Assembly (NCBI GenBank): GCA_017466965.1
Contig: JAFTTD010000089.1
Location: forward strand, 1 to 25,483
DNA length: 25,483 nucleotides
Source: Bacteroidaceae bacterium
Lineage (GTDB): Bacteria; Bacteroidota; Bacteroidia; Bacteroidales; Bacteroidaceae
Direction: 5' to 3'
In this document: positions 8,828-16,265 of the stretch, piece after piece
Layout of the letters: each line of letters opens with the position of its first letter
Position numbering within the stretch: the first letter of the stretch is position 1
Program-made: the position numbers and the translations under genes
Notes under the pieces: model-generated
What the model saw: only the letters and a program-made list of their open reading frames with translations
Told to the model about the DNA's origin: nothing
Database searches by the model: none

Positions 8828-11800
8828 TCACTTAGCATGTACTTTGCGTATTGTGCCGTCTGAATATCTGATGATGTTTATTCCTGGCTGAACGCTTTGC
8901 AGCTGAGTTCCATCTATTGAATAAATGTTCTTTACAGTAGCTGTTCCATTAGGGTTGCTGTCGTTAACTGATATAGAACCTATTCCTGTAGCAATGGCAG
9001 CTCTCTTGTATTCTTCAAGTTCGTGTTCAGAGATGATAATCCATTGCTGATCTGTTGCGTTGTCAGAGAAGTCAAAGCCGGCAGGTGCCACTTTTCCGTA
9101 TCCGGTGTAAGTTCCGAATTTTGAGGCTGTCATTGATCTGTCGCTTCCATCGTTCCAAGTGAACCAGTATCCGTGTGTGGTTATTTCTGTGTCGTTTGTT
9201 CCGATTGTAACGTTTGTGCGGTCTGGCATGAGCTGGAATGATTCTGTAGAACCAGGCTTTTTGCCTTCAGCTATGGCTTTCAGGCTTATGTTTGAAGAAG
9301 TGTGGGTGAGGTATCTGTTCATTAGTGCGTTGCGGAACATATACATGCCGGTGTTAGGGTTGAATTCAAGATACCATGCAGCGCTGTCGCTTATTTCTTC
9401 ATTAGTTGCAAGCATTGGATACCAGCCTACAGAGTTGCTTCTGCGTGCATACAATAGTCCTTCGCCGAGTCCGTGCTCCTTGTTCATGATGTAGTACTTG
9501 GTTGAATCGTCAAAGTTGTATGTGTAGCCTGCAATACCGTTTGAATAAGAGCTTGTAGGATTGAGTCCGTCAATGAAGAGACCGTAGAGCAGGCAGCATC
9601 CTCCGATGTACTGGATTGGTGTGTGCTTGTCCTTGTCAGCTCCGTTAACGAACCAGTCGAATGTTGCGCTCTGTCCCCATCCGTGAGTTCCGTCGCCGGT
9701 GAGATACTTAGCTTCTGTATAGTCGTTCTCAAGGAAGTCGAGTATTTCGTTAGCCTCGCGTCCGAGCCATTTTCCATGACTTGTGTTTGCGCGAGTGTCT
9801 GAACAGTTGTTCCAACGCCAGTGTGTGCCCACTCCTACTCCATGACCTGTTTCGTGAAGCACTGTGCCTATTGCCTGATATGCGGCGTTAGGTCCGATAC
9901 GCATCCATCCTCCGTATGAACAGTCAGCAGTAGGTGTGCCTGAACCGTAGTTTCCTGTGAGCTTGAATCCTTTTATGCCTGTCCATTCGTTGAAGTAGTC
10001 TATTGTTTCTTTCACTGCATTGCGGCAACGAGTGTTTGCTGATTCTGTAGGAGCGCCATCGTTCCATGAACATTTGCAAGTTCCCATTGGGTGAGTTACA
10101 ATCTTCACTTCGTCTCCGTATGCAACGGTGTAAGTTCTGTTCATGACGTATGGGCGAAGGTAATATACTGTGGCTGACTCCAATCCCTTGATGTGATAGA
10201 TGTAGCCGTTTACGTTGTAGCTCAATGTTGTGCGGTTGTCAAGCACTGTAGGATTGTGTTCCTTGCTCCAGCAAACTCCGCGCTCAAGGATGTTTGAACC
10301 TGAGAAGTCGGCACGCATAAGGGCTTCTGTTGCTCCTGTAGGAACGTAGTGGTTTGTTTTTGTCACTTTAGGGGCGTTTCCTGTACCTTCTGTTGCATTT
10401 GCAAGATTGAAGGCGAGTTCGGCTTTCTTGAGTGCTTCGGTTGTTGCAGCAGCCTCTTCCGTGCTTATTGTTTTGTTGTTGTATGCTTCTGTTGCTTTTG
10501 CTATCTCTACAGAGAACACATCTGCGCCATTCTTGCTTTCGTCATAGAGTTTTCCTGCTTTGTCTATCTCGTTCTTCAGTGCTGTATATGCGCTGATGCA
10601 GCTCTTAGCGTCTTCTGTGGCAGCCTCTATGTTCTTGATTGCTGTTTCCACTTCTGAGTTTGTTGATTTGCCGTCAATCAGCATTGCAGCGTTGATGCTG
10701 TTCTGAAGGGTTGTGAGGGCCTCTGTCTGCATGTATTCTGCAGTTAGTGATGTTGCTGTATTGATAAGGCTTGCAAGCAGGTCATATCTTGCTATGCTTG
10801 ATTCAGCTGTTTCAATGGCAGCAATGAGTTTCTTTGTTGCAGTCTGTATGTCTGTTTCTGCAGATTCGGCTGTGAGTTCCTTTGCGCTTGAAACAGCTGC
10901 TGCAACAGTTGCAGATGCTTCTGTTGACATTGTCTTGTCTGCGGCCAAACCTTCAGCTTTTGTTATAAGGCGGTTAAGCTCTTCCATGACGGTGTTGATG
11001 TCAACGTATCCTATCAGATAGAGACGGAAGTTGTCCGCTGCAAGCCAGTTTCCTGTAGCTCCTTCTGCAACGAAACCTATTTCTGTTTCGCCGGCAATGC
11101 TTGTAAATGTAATAGTGTAGTCGTTAGGTGTATATACAGGTGTCTGCTGGTCTGCTGCAAATATATATGCGCCTTCGCACTTCTGTGATGTTGATGCCTG
11201 ATTATAGTTCTGAGCAGCAACTACAAGCTTGTATTTTCCGTTTGGCAAATCTTTGACAACCTGGCGAACGCTTGCATCGCCTATCTTGTTGCCTTGTGAA
11301 GTCCATTTCTCTATATAGTAAGTACCAGACTTTCTTGCAAACGAATTGTTGCTCTGAGTTACAAAGTTCACATTCTTCCAGTTTGCAAAGCTGTTTGTTT
11401 CGAACGAAGGGTTCAGAATCAGGCTTGTATAGTCTATCGGGTTGTCCTCAGAAGCGTTCTTCTTGCGGTATGTAGAGATAGCTTCTTTCAGGGCGAGTTC
11501 GGCATTGAGAACAGTCTCAAGGTCGGCTGTTGCATCGTCATATACTTTCTGAGCTTCGTCAATAGCTGCCTTTAACAGATCAGCATCTGTGCCTGTGCCG
11601 TCACCATAGAAAGAGTTGGCTTCTGACAATCTTTCTGAAAGAGTGGTCTTGTCTATAGTCATGTTCTCGCCGATGAGCTGAACATAGTCGATAACGAGTT
11701 TTGCAGAATTAGCTGAACCGCCACCTCCTGCTTTGAAGCCGATACGTACTTTACCTGTGGTTGTTTTGGTAAGAGTGAACGAGATTTCGTCCATTGTCCA

Positions 11801-12286
11801 TGCGTTTGCTGGGTATCCGTTGAGCTTTGAGCTTACGGTGCTGCCTCCGTTAGGCATCCATGCCAGCATAGAACTGCCAGCAGTAGAACCGCATCCGTTG
11901 TAAGTAGGCACTTTGATTGTGTAGGTTCCTGCCGGAAGGGTTATTTCCTGAGTATAAGGGAAATTCTGGTCCCATCCTGTAGAAAGAGCCAGACCGCCAC
12001 CGGCTTCTCCGTCATAGCCTGCGGCTGGTACAGAAGCTGTGTTGAACTTGCCCTTGAATCCGAATTCATAGATTCCGGTAATGGTGTAGTCGATTGTAAA
12101 CCCTTGTGTCCAGCCCTCAATCTGTTTTATTTCCTGGGCAACATTGGTTGTCTGTCCTGATGTGTAGTGGAAGTTTTCGTCAAACGAATAGTTTGTCATG
12201 AAATACTTCGTCACATCTTTCTGTGCATTCATGCTTACACTAAAAAGCGTTAGCAAAAACAGCAGTGATAGTTTGATTTTTTTCAT
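8828..12286 (-). CDS. Secreted modular zinc-metalloprotease-like protein with carbohydrate-binding-type modules
   Basis: 1152 residues with a signal peptide ending around MNAQ (22). Visible layout: a Gly-rich beta-sandwich module (about 25-207), a FIVAR-like helical segment (210-275), a second carbohydrate-binding-type sandwich (285-425), Ala/Thr-rich helical repeats (430-630) and a fibronectin-like module (635-732). A catalytic-looking domain follows (about 735-915) with HETGHGVGVGTH at 811-822, then a ricin-type beta-trefoil-like stretch (925-1095) and a C-terminal tail with IYSIDGTQL (1121-1129). His811, Glu812 and His815 fit a zinc HExxH site; Gly818 fits the metzincin glycine, but the next His is one position late (His822). 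I do not recognise a named family. It may degrade glycoproteins (mucin- or plant-type) while bound to glycan. The protease activity is inference. Confidence 0.75.
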   Translation of the reverse strand: MKKIKLSLLFLLTLFSVSMNAQKDVTKYFMTNYSFDENFHYTSGQTTNVAQEIKQIEGWTQGFTIDYTITGIYEFGFKGKFNTASVPAAGYDGEAGGGLALSTGWDQNFPYTQEITLPAGTYTIKVPTYNGCGSTAGSSMLAWMPNGGSTVSSKLNGYPANAWTMDEISFTLTKTTTGKVRIGFKAGGGGSANSAKLVIDYVQLIGENMTIDKTTLSERLSEANSFYGDGTGTDADLLKAAIDEAQKVYDDATADLETVLNAELALKEAISTYRKKNASEDNPIDYTSLILNPSFETNSFANWKNVNFVTQSNNSFARKSGTYYIEKWTSQGNKIGDASVRQVVKDLPNGKYKLVVAAQNYNQASTSQKCEGAYIFAADQQTPVYTPNDYTITFTSIAGETEIGFVAEGATGNWLAADNFRLYLIGYVDINTVMEELNRLITKAEGLAADKTMSTEASATVAAAVSSAKELTAESAETDIQTATKKLIAAIETAESSIARYDLLASLINTATSLTAEYMQTEALTTLQNSINAAMLIDGKSTNSEVETAIKNIEAATEDAKSCISAYTALKNEIDKAGKLYDESKNGADVFSVEIAKATEAYNNKTISTEEAAATTEALKKAELAFNLANATEGTGNAPKVTKTNHYVPTGATEALMRADFSGSNILERGVCWSKEHNPTVLDNRTTLSYNVNGYIYHIKGLESATVYYLRPYVMNRTYTVAYGDEVKIVTHPMGTCKCSWNDGAPTESANTRCRNAVKETIDYFNEWTGIKGFKLTGNYGSGTPTADCSYGGWMRIGPNAAYQAIGTVLHETGHGVGVGTHWRWNNCSDTRANTSHGKWLGREANEILDFLENDYTEAKYLTGDGTHGWGQSATFDWFVNGADKDKHTPIQYIGGCCLLYGLFIDGLNPTSSYSNGIAGYTYNFDDSTKYYIMNKEHGLGEGLLYARRSNSVGWYPMLATNEEISDSAAWYLEFNPNTGMYMFRNALMNRYLTHTSSNISLKAIAEGKKPGSTESFQLMPDRTNVTIGTNDTEITTHGYWFTWNDGSDRSMTASKFGTYTGYGKVAPAGFDFSDNATDQQWIIISEHELEEYKRAAIATGIGSISVNDSNPNGTATVKNIYSIDGTQLQSVQPGINIIRYSDGTIRKVHAK

Positions 12287-12333
12287 ACGGTATAATTTAA
12301 AATGATTAAAGTCAACAATTTCCCTATTTTATG

Positions 12334-12367
12334 CAAATATAAAACAAATATTCTTTCTTGAAACAAA
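12334..12367 (-). promoter_or_regulatory. Promoter of the metalloprotease gene
   Basis: Minus-strand -7 box TATATTTG at 12341-12334 is exact, with a -33 TTTG at 12367-12364, 22 bp upstream. The -7 box is 48 bp before the start codon. Confidence 0.6.
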
Positions 12368-12517
12368 AAAGTTCGCTTTTGTGATTTTATAACATTTCTT
12401 TTCATGGTTGAGGTCTTTCGGAGGCTTCAAGATTATGAGTTTTATCTTTTTTACAAATTTATTACAGCAAATAAGTTTGCTGCTAAAATCCTTTGTCTGC
12501 TGTAAAAGTTATATATT
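12368..12517. other. AT-rich intergenic region without recognised gene
   Basis: No open frame of note. The last part contains loosely repeated GCTG(C)TAAAA words (around 12479 and 12499) that may be worn-out forms of the adjoining tandem repeat. Confidence 0.4.
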
Positions 12518-12601
12518 TCATTGACTTTTATATAAATGTCACTGAAATACATATATAATTCACTGACTTATATGTAAAAGTCACTGACATTTATAAAAAA
12601 C
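12518..12601. repeat. Four-unit 21-bp tandem repeat
   Basis: Four consecutive units of exactly 21 bp start at 12518, 12539, 12560 and 12581. Each opens with TCAYTGA and is followed by an AT-rich stretch. The first seven bases are nearly invariant (TCATTGA once, TCACTGA three times) while the rest varies. The array ends 27 bp before the -7 box of the following gene, so it could be a regulatory or nucleoid-protein binding array. Its function is unknown. Confidence 0.75.
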
Positions 12602-12627
12602 GGAGTGAGCAATGTCTTTTAATTTAC

Positions 12628-12635
12628 TATATTTG
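12628..12635 (+). promoter_or_regulatory. -7 box of the DUF169-type gene
   Basis: TATATTTG matches TAnnTTTG exactly and lies 20 bp before the ATG at 12656. No -33 TTTG is seen at the expected distance. Confidence 0.5.
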
Positions 12636-12655
12636 TGACTTCTAAACTATTTAGC

Positions 12656-13390
12656 ATGAAACAAATAAGTACGTTTATGACACCACAAGAATTTTTGTTG
12701 CGATTTCGTGAAGCTTTTGGCGCGACACCCCCACTCCCCATTGCTGTTTGGTATGGTGATGCTCCTGTTAATGCAGACAGTCGTGTGCCGCGGTGCATGG
12801 TTGGGGCAATACGCAAAGTTTGTGAAGGCAATTCTCTGACGCTTACATCTGAAAATGTCCAGTGTGGAGGAGGTGGATTATATACAGCTTTCAGGCCGAT
12901 GCCGGAACGTGTGCCTTTGTTCGTCTCTGAGGCTGAGCATTACAAGCAATCGCCTGAAATGGTGTGCGACTATGTCAACAGCCTTGGCATTGAGATTACA
13001 GGCAAGCCATATCTGAATTTTGATAGGATAGATAAACTGGATACTTGGGATGGGGTTGAGGCTGTTGTGTTTTTTGCTACACCTGATATTTTGTCTGGAC
13101 TTTGCGCATGGGCATACTATGACAACAATGCCGAGGATGCTGTCGCTGCTAAGTTTTCTTCCGGTTGTGCCGCTATTGTAGCCCTCGCCACTGTTGAGAA
13201 CAGGAAATGTGGAAGAAGGTGTTTTTTAGGGATGTTCGATCCTTCGGCTCGGCTTCTTGTGCCTGCAAATGAACTGACATTTGCTGTGCCAATGTGCCGT
13301 TTCAGGGAGATGCTTGCCACAATGCCTGATTCTGCGCTCTATCAAAAGGCTTTTTCGGTAGTTCGGCGAAGAATAAACGGAGATATTTAA
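12656..13390 (+). CDS. DUF169-type conserved protein of unknown function
   Basis: 244 residues, no signal peptide, so probably cytoplasmic. The sequence fits the DUF169 (COG2043) family, known mainly from archaea and anaerobic bacteria and without an assigned reaction. Notable are nine cysteines, including Cys70 in front of a GGGG run, the conserved-looking block FSSGCAAIVALATVENR (167-183) and the C-terminal block ending PMCRFREM (212-219). The ATG at 12656 is preferred over a GTG at 12635, because the latter overlaps the last base of the -7 box. The stop is 9 nt before the next gene, so the two are probably co-transcribed. No function is proposed; the cysteines could bind metal or a redox cofactor, but that is a guess. 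Confidence 0.75.
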   Translation: MKQISTFMTPQEFLLRFREAFGATPPLPIAVWYGDAPVNADSRVPRCMVGAIRKVCEGNSLTLTSENVQCGGGGLYTAFRPMPERVPLFVSEAEHYKQSPEMVCDYVNSLGIEITGKPYLNFDRIDKLDTWDGVEAVVFFATPDILSGLCAWAYYDNNAEDAVAAKFSSGCAAIVALATVENRKCGRRCFLGMFDPSARLLVPANELTFAVPMCRFREMLATMPDSALYQKAFSVVRRRINGDI

Positions 13391-13399
13391 TCTGTTCTA

Positions 13400-13726
13400 A
13401 TGCCTTATTGTATGACCGACATCCGTGACAAGGTAATGCGCTCAATGGAGATTACACCTTTTCAGAGACAGGTGTATCTGGCTCTGCTTGATGTGCCTTT
13501 TGGTACGACTGTGACATACGGTGAGCTGGCGCGTCGTATAGGTTGCCGCAGTGCGCAGGCTGTAGGACAGGCGCTCAGGCGCAATCCGTTTGCTCCTGAA
13601 GTGCCTTGTCACAGAGTAGTTGCGTCAGATGGGTCGTTAGGCGGTTACAACGGCAAGCGCGATGGTGAGCAGATAGAGCGCAAACGCCGTTTGCTGGAAG
13701 AGGAAAGGAGAATGAAAAAGATATAA
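13400..13726 (+). CDS. Short methylated-DNA-protein cysteine methyltransferase (MGMT/Ogt-type) domain protein
   Basis: 108 residues covering only the C-terminal, DNA-binding and active-site domain of O6-alkylguanine-DNA alkyltransferases. The helix-turn-helix part (TVTYGELARRIG, 37-48) is followed by an arginine-finger-like ALRRNP (58-63) and the acceptor motif PCHRV with Cys70, then GGYNG (81-85). Because the cysteine is kept, it is not an alkyltransferase-like (ATL) protein, where that residue is Trp or Ala. It may repair alkylated guanine directly. The N-terminal domain of full-length Ada/Ogt proteins is absent, a form common among bacterial proteins annotated MGMT. ATGs at 13400 and 13412 are both possible starts; the first follows the upstream gene by 9 nt. 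Confidence 0.85.
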   Translation: MPYCMTDIRDKVMRSMEITPFQRQVYLALLDVPFGTTVTYGELARRIGCRSAQAVGQALRRNPFAPEVPCHRVVASDGSLGGYNGKRDGEQIERKRRLLEEERRMKKI

Positions 13727-13773
13727 TGGGGCTGTAATAAGTTCTTTCCAAAAATTGTACCAGCATTTTTCTG

Positions 13774-14541
13774 CTATCCCATCTTGCCTGTCAAATATGC
13801 TTTTGTCCGTTCATCAGTAGGGTTAGAAAACATAGTTGAGGTATCGCCATATTCTATCAATTCGCCAAGATACATGAACATTGACTTTGATGATATACGC
13901 ATTGCCTGTCCCATGTTGTGTGTTACAATTAAGATGGTAACTTCTTTATGCAAATCCTGCATCAGTTCCTCAATATGGGCTGTGGCAATAGGGTCGAGTG
14001 CGGATGTCGTTTCGTCCATGTGCAGTACATCTGGCTTCTTTGCCAATGCGCTGGCTATACAAAATCGTTGCTGCTGACCACCTGAGATAAAGGTTCCTTT
14101 CTTGTTAAACACATCTTTCACTTCATCCCACAAGGCAACGCTCTTCAGACTGCGTTCAACAGTGGAGTCTTTCTCTGTTTTTGATAAGCGGATGCCATTG
14201 AGTGCATACCCTGAAAGCACATTGTCGTATATGCTCATTGTTGGGAAGGGAGCAGGACGCTGGAAGACCATGCCAACACGGCGGCGCACATCAATAGGTT
14301 CCATAGAGAGGATGTTTTCTCCATTCAGTAATATTTCGCCGCCAACACGTATGTTGGGATAGAGATTGTGCATAAGATTCACCGCACGCAAGAGTGTGGA
14401 TTTGCCACATCCTGAAGGACCCATGATGGCGGTGATGGTATTCCGCTCAATGGCTGCCGACACGTATTTGACAGCCATTGTTTGTTTTGTGTATGATACA
14501 CAAGTTTTCTTAAACTCAAGTATAGGTTTTACTGATTCCAT
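13774..14541 (-). CDS. pstB: Phosphate ABC transporter ATP-binding subunit PstB
   Basis: 255 residues, the usual PstB length. It hydrolyses ATP to drive phosphate import through PstA-PstC at the inner membrane. Walker A is GPSGCGKST (41-49), the Q-loop Gln is at 94, the signature is SGGQQQ (153-158), Walker B carries Asp176-Glu177, and the switch His is at 208. Two positions differ from the usual family text: DETTSALD in place of DEPTSALD, and CIASALA in place of CIARALA. The catalytic residues themselves are kept. Its start overlaps the end of pstA by 13 nt, so translation is probably coupled. No phoU follows; the next gene converges from the other strand. Confidence 0.93.
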   Translation of the reverse strand: MESVKPILEFKKTCVSYTKQTMAVKYVSAAIERNTITAIMGPSGCGKSTLLRAVNLMHNLYPNIRVGGEILLNGENILSMEPIDVRRRVGMVFQRPAPFPTMSIYDNVLSGYALNGIRLSKTEKDSTVERSLKSVALWDEVKDVFNKKGTFISGGQQQRFCIASALAKKPDVLHMDETTSALDPIATAHIEELMQDLHKEVTILIVTHNMGQAMRISSKSMFMYLGELIEYGDTSTMFSNPTDERTKAYLTGKMG

Positions 14542-15395
14542 TTTTTTGCAAGATATTTAGCAGTTAGATTTAATGTGAGAACGAAAAGCAGAAGGAAGAG
14601 TGATGCTCCCCAAATCAGCTCCTGAAGATTAGGGTCGTTGAAAAATTCCCATATAAGTAGCGGAACAGCTGAGATAGGCTTGTCTATGGAGAAGCGTATG
14701 AGCGAACAACCAAGAGCTGTAAACATCAGTGGTGCTGTTTCTCCGATTACGCGAGAGATGGCAAGCAATACACCTGTAAAGATTCCACCGAAAGCGGCTG
14801 GCAGCTGCACTTTGAGCATCACGCGAGCCTTATTGCCTCCCAATGCCAACCCTGCTTCCTTAAGTGATGCAGGAAGAATCTTCAATGTCTCCTCCGTTGA
14901 ACGGATGATAAGCGGCAACATCATAATGAACAATGCTACACTGCCGGCTATGGCCGAATATCCCTTCATAGGCACGACAACCCAAATGTAGGTTATGATA
15001 CCGATGATGACAGAGGGTGTGCCTTGTAGCAGGTCGGTAAGATAGCTTACAACTTGGGCGAAACGGTTCTTGGGATTCTCTGCCAAAAACGCGCCACATA
15101 AAATGCCTGCAGGAACGGCGAACACAACTGCCATACCAAGCATAATCAGCGTTCCGATAATACCGTTCGCTATACCACCTGGTATAGGTTCACCTGCTTC
15201 TATTGCTTTCATAGCCTTGTAAGCTGTTGGTGTCGGTTCTGTAAAGAACGACCATGAGAGTTGATCATAACCACGGAACAGTACTTCCCCTAAAATGGCA
15301 AGCAGTGGAACAGCAGTCAGTGCAGCCAACAAACATACGCTCCACAGCATCAGGCGGTCTTTTGCCAATCTGTTTTTTATTTTAAGTTTCATCAT
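14529..15395 (-). CDS. pstA: Phosphate ABC transporter permease PstA
   Basis: 288 residues with about six membrane segments. The cytoplasmic loop that docks to PstB is recognisable as EAGLALGG (180-187), followed by the membrane segment with the conserved GETAPL (218-223) typical of PstA. Two start codons lie in tandem (MM); the first gives a 3-nt gap after pstC. With PstC it forms the transmembrane channel for phosphate. Its place between pstC and pstB and the overlap with pstB indicate a single operon. Confidence 0.94.
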   Translation of the reverse strand: MMKLKIKNRLAKDRLMLWSVCLLAALTAVPLLAILGEVLFRGYDQLSWSFFTEPTPTAYKAMKAIEAGEPIPGGIANGIIGTLIMLGMAVVFAVPAGILCGAFLAENPKNRFAQVVSYLTDLLQGTPSVIIGIITYIWVVVPMKGYSAIAGSVALFIMMLPLIIRSTEETLKILPASLKEAGLALGGNKARVMLKVQLPAAFGGIFTGVLLAISRVIGETAPLMFTALGCSLIRFSIDKPISAVPLLIWEFFNDPNLQELIWGASLFLLLFVLTLNLTAKYLAKKWNQ

Positions 15396-15398
15396 AAA

Positions 15399-16256
15399 TT
15401 AAGCAATTCTTGCGCGTTTAATCATAATCTTGCCTATCATGTTGATGATAGCTGTTATCAAGAACAGTACGAGCCCTATAGCAATAAGGGAGGAGAGACG
15501 CAAATCATCCGCTTCACCAAATTGGTTGGCAATGATTGAAGCCATTGAATTACCAGTTGAGGTAATTGAATCGGGAATGTTATTGGTGTTTCCAATCAAC
15601 ATCGTTACTGTCATTGTTTCGCCCAGCGCACGGCCAATAGCTAAAACATAGGATGAAAAGATTCCAGAACCAGCAACAGGAAATACAACTTTGCGAATCA
15701 TCTCAGCACGGGTGGCCCCCAAACTGTACGCTCCCTCTTTGAGGTCGTTTGGCACCATCTTGATAAATTCGGCACTCAGAGATGCCGCGTATGGTACAAT
15801 CATAATTGCCAGCACCAGCGATGCTGTAAGGATTCCCGAGCCTTGTGGTGATATGTTAAGGGCCATTATCAGCGGCCGAAGCGTATAGAAGCCCCATAGG
15901 CCGTAGATGATGGAAGGAATACCAGCCAACAAATCGGTAACAGTACTCAGCACAGCTGCAACTTTTGACCCCTTGAAGTATTCTCCCACAAACAGTGCAA
16001 CGGGGAGTGAGAAAGGGATGCAGAAGATAAGCGCCAGCAAAGTTGTCATCAGTGTGCCCGAGATGAATGGCAATGCACCATACTGTTCTGCACCTTCTGT
16101 ATAACTCCACTCTGAAGAGGTAAGGAACTTGAAAAAGCCAAAATGCTCAAACGCTTCGTATGCGTCAGTGACGAGGGCGTAAACTACGCCCCCGCACACA
16201 ATTGGCATTATCAATGCAGCTACAAACAGTATAACTTTAAATATTCTATCGTTCAT
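15399..16256 (-). CDS. pstC: Phosphate ABC transporter permease PstC
   Basis: 285 residues with about six membrane segments: 9-28, 65-93, 102-126, 140-160, 191-211 and 255-275. The ATPase-docking loop EGAYSLGAT (174-182) and the conserved GETMTV (212-217) mark it as the PstC-type partner of the heterodimeric permease. A periplasmic stretch of about 35 residues follows the first segment. It starts 9 nt after pstS and ends 3 nt before pstA, so it sits inside the phosphate operon. Confidence 0.94.
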   Translation of the reverse strand: MNDRIFKVILFVAALIMPIVCGGVVYALVTDAYEAFEHFGFFKFLTSSEWSYTEGAEQYGALPFISGTLMTTLLALIFCIPFSLPVALFVGEYFKGSKVAAVLSTVTDLLAGIPSIIYGLWGFYTLRPLIMALNISPQGSGILTASLVLAIMIVPYAASLSAEFIKMVPNDLKEGAYSLGATRAEMIRKVVFPVAGSGIFSSYVLAIGRALGETMTVTMLIGNTNNIPDSITSTGNSMASIIANQFGEADDLRLSSLIAIGLVLFLITAIINMIGKIMIKRARIA

Positions 16257-16265
16257 AGCATCTTG

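Noticed and set aside
672..12286. A complete polysaccharide utilisation locus
   Set aside because: No SusC/SusD pair, sensor or transporter is within the window, so only a group of related degradative genes can be claimed.
12518..12601. CRISPR array
   Set aside because: Units abut without spacers, are only 21 bp, and no cas gene is nearby. The same applies to 22475-22584.
12635..12655. GTG start seven codons upstream for the DUF169-type gene
   Set aside because: The GTG begins on the last base of the -7 box, so it would lie upstream of the transcription start.
13400..13726. Alkyltransferase-like (ATL) protein
   Set aside because: The acceptor cysteine is present in PCHRV, whereas ATL proteins replace it.
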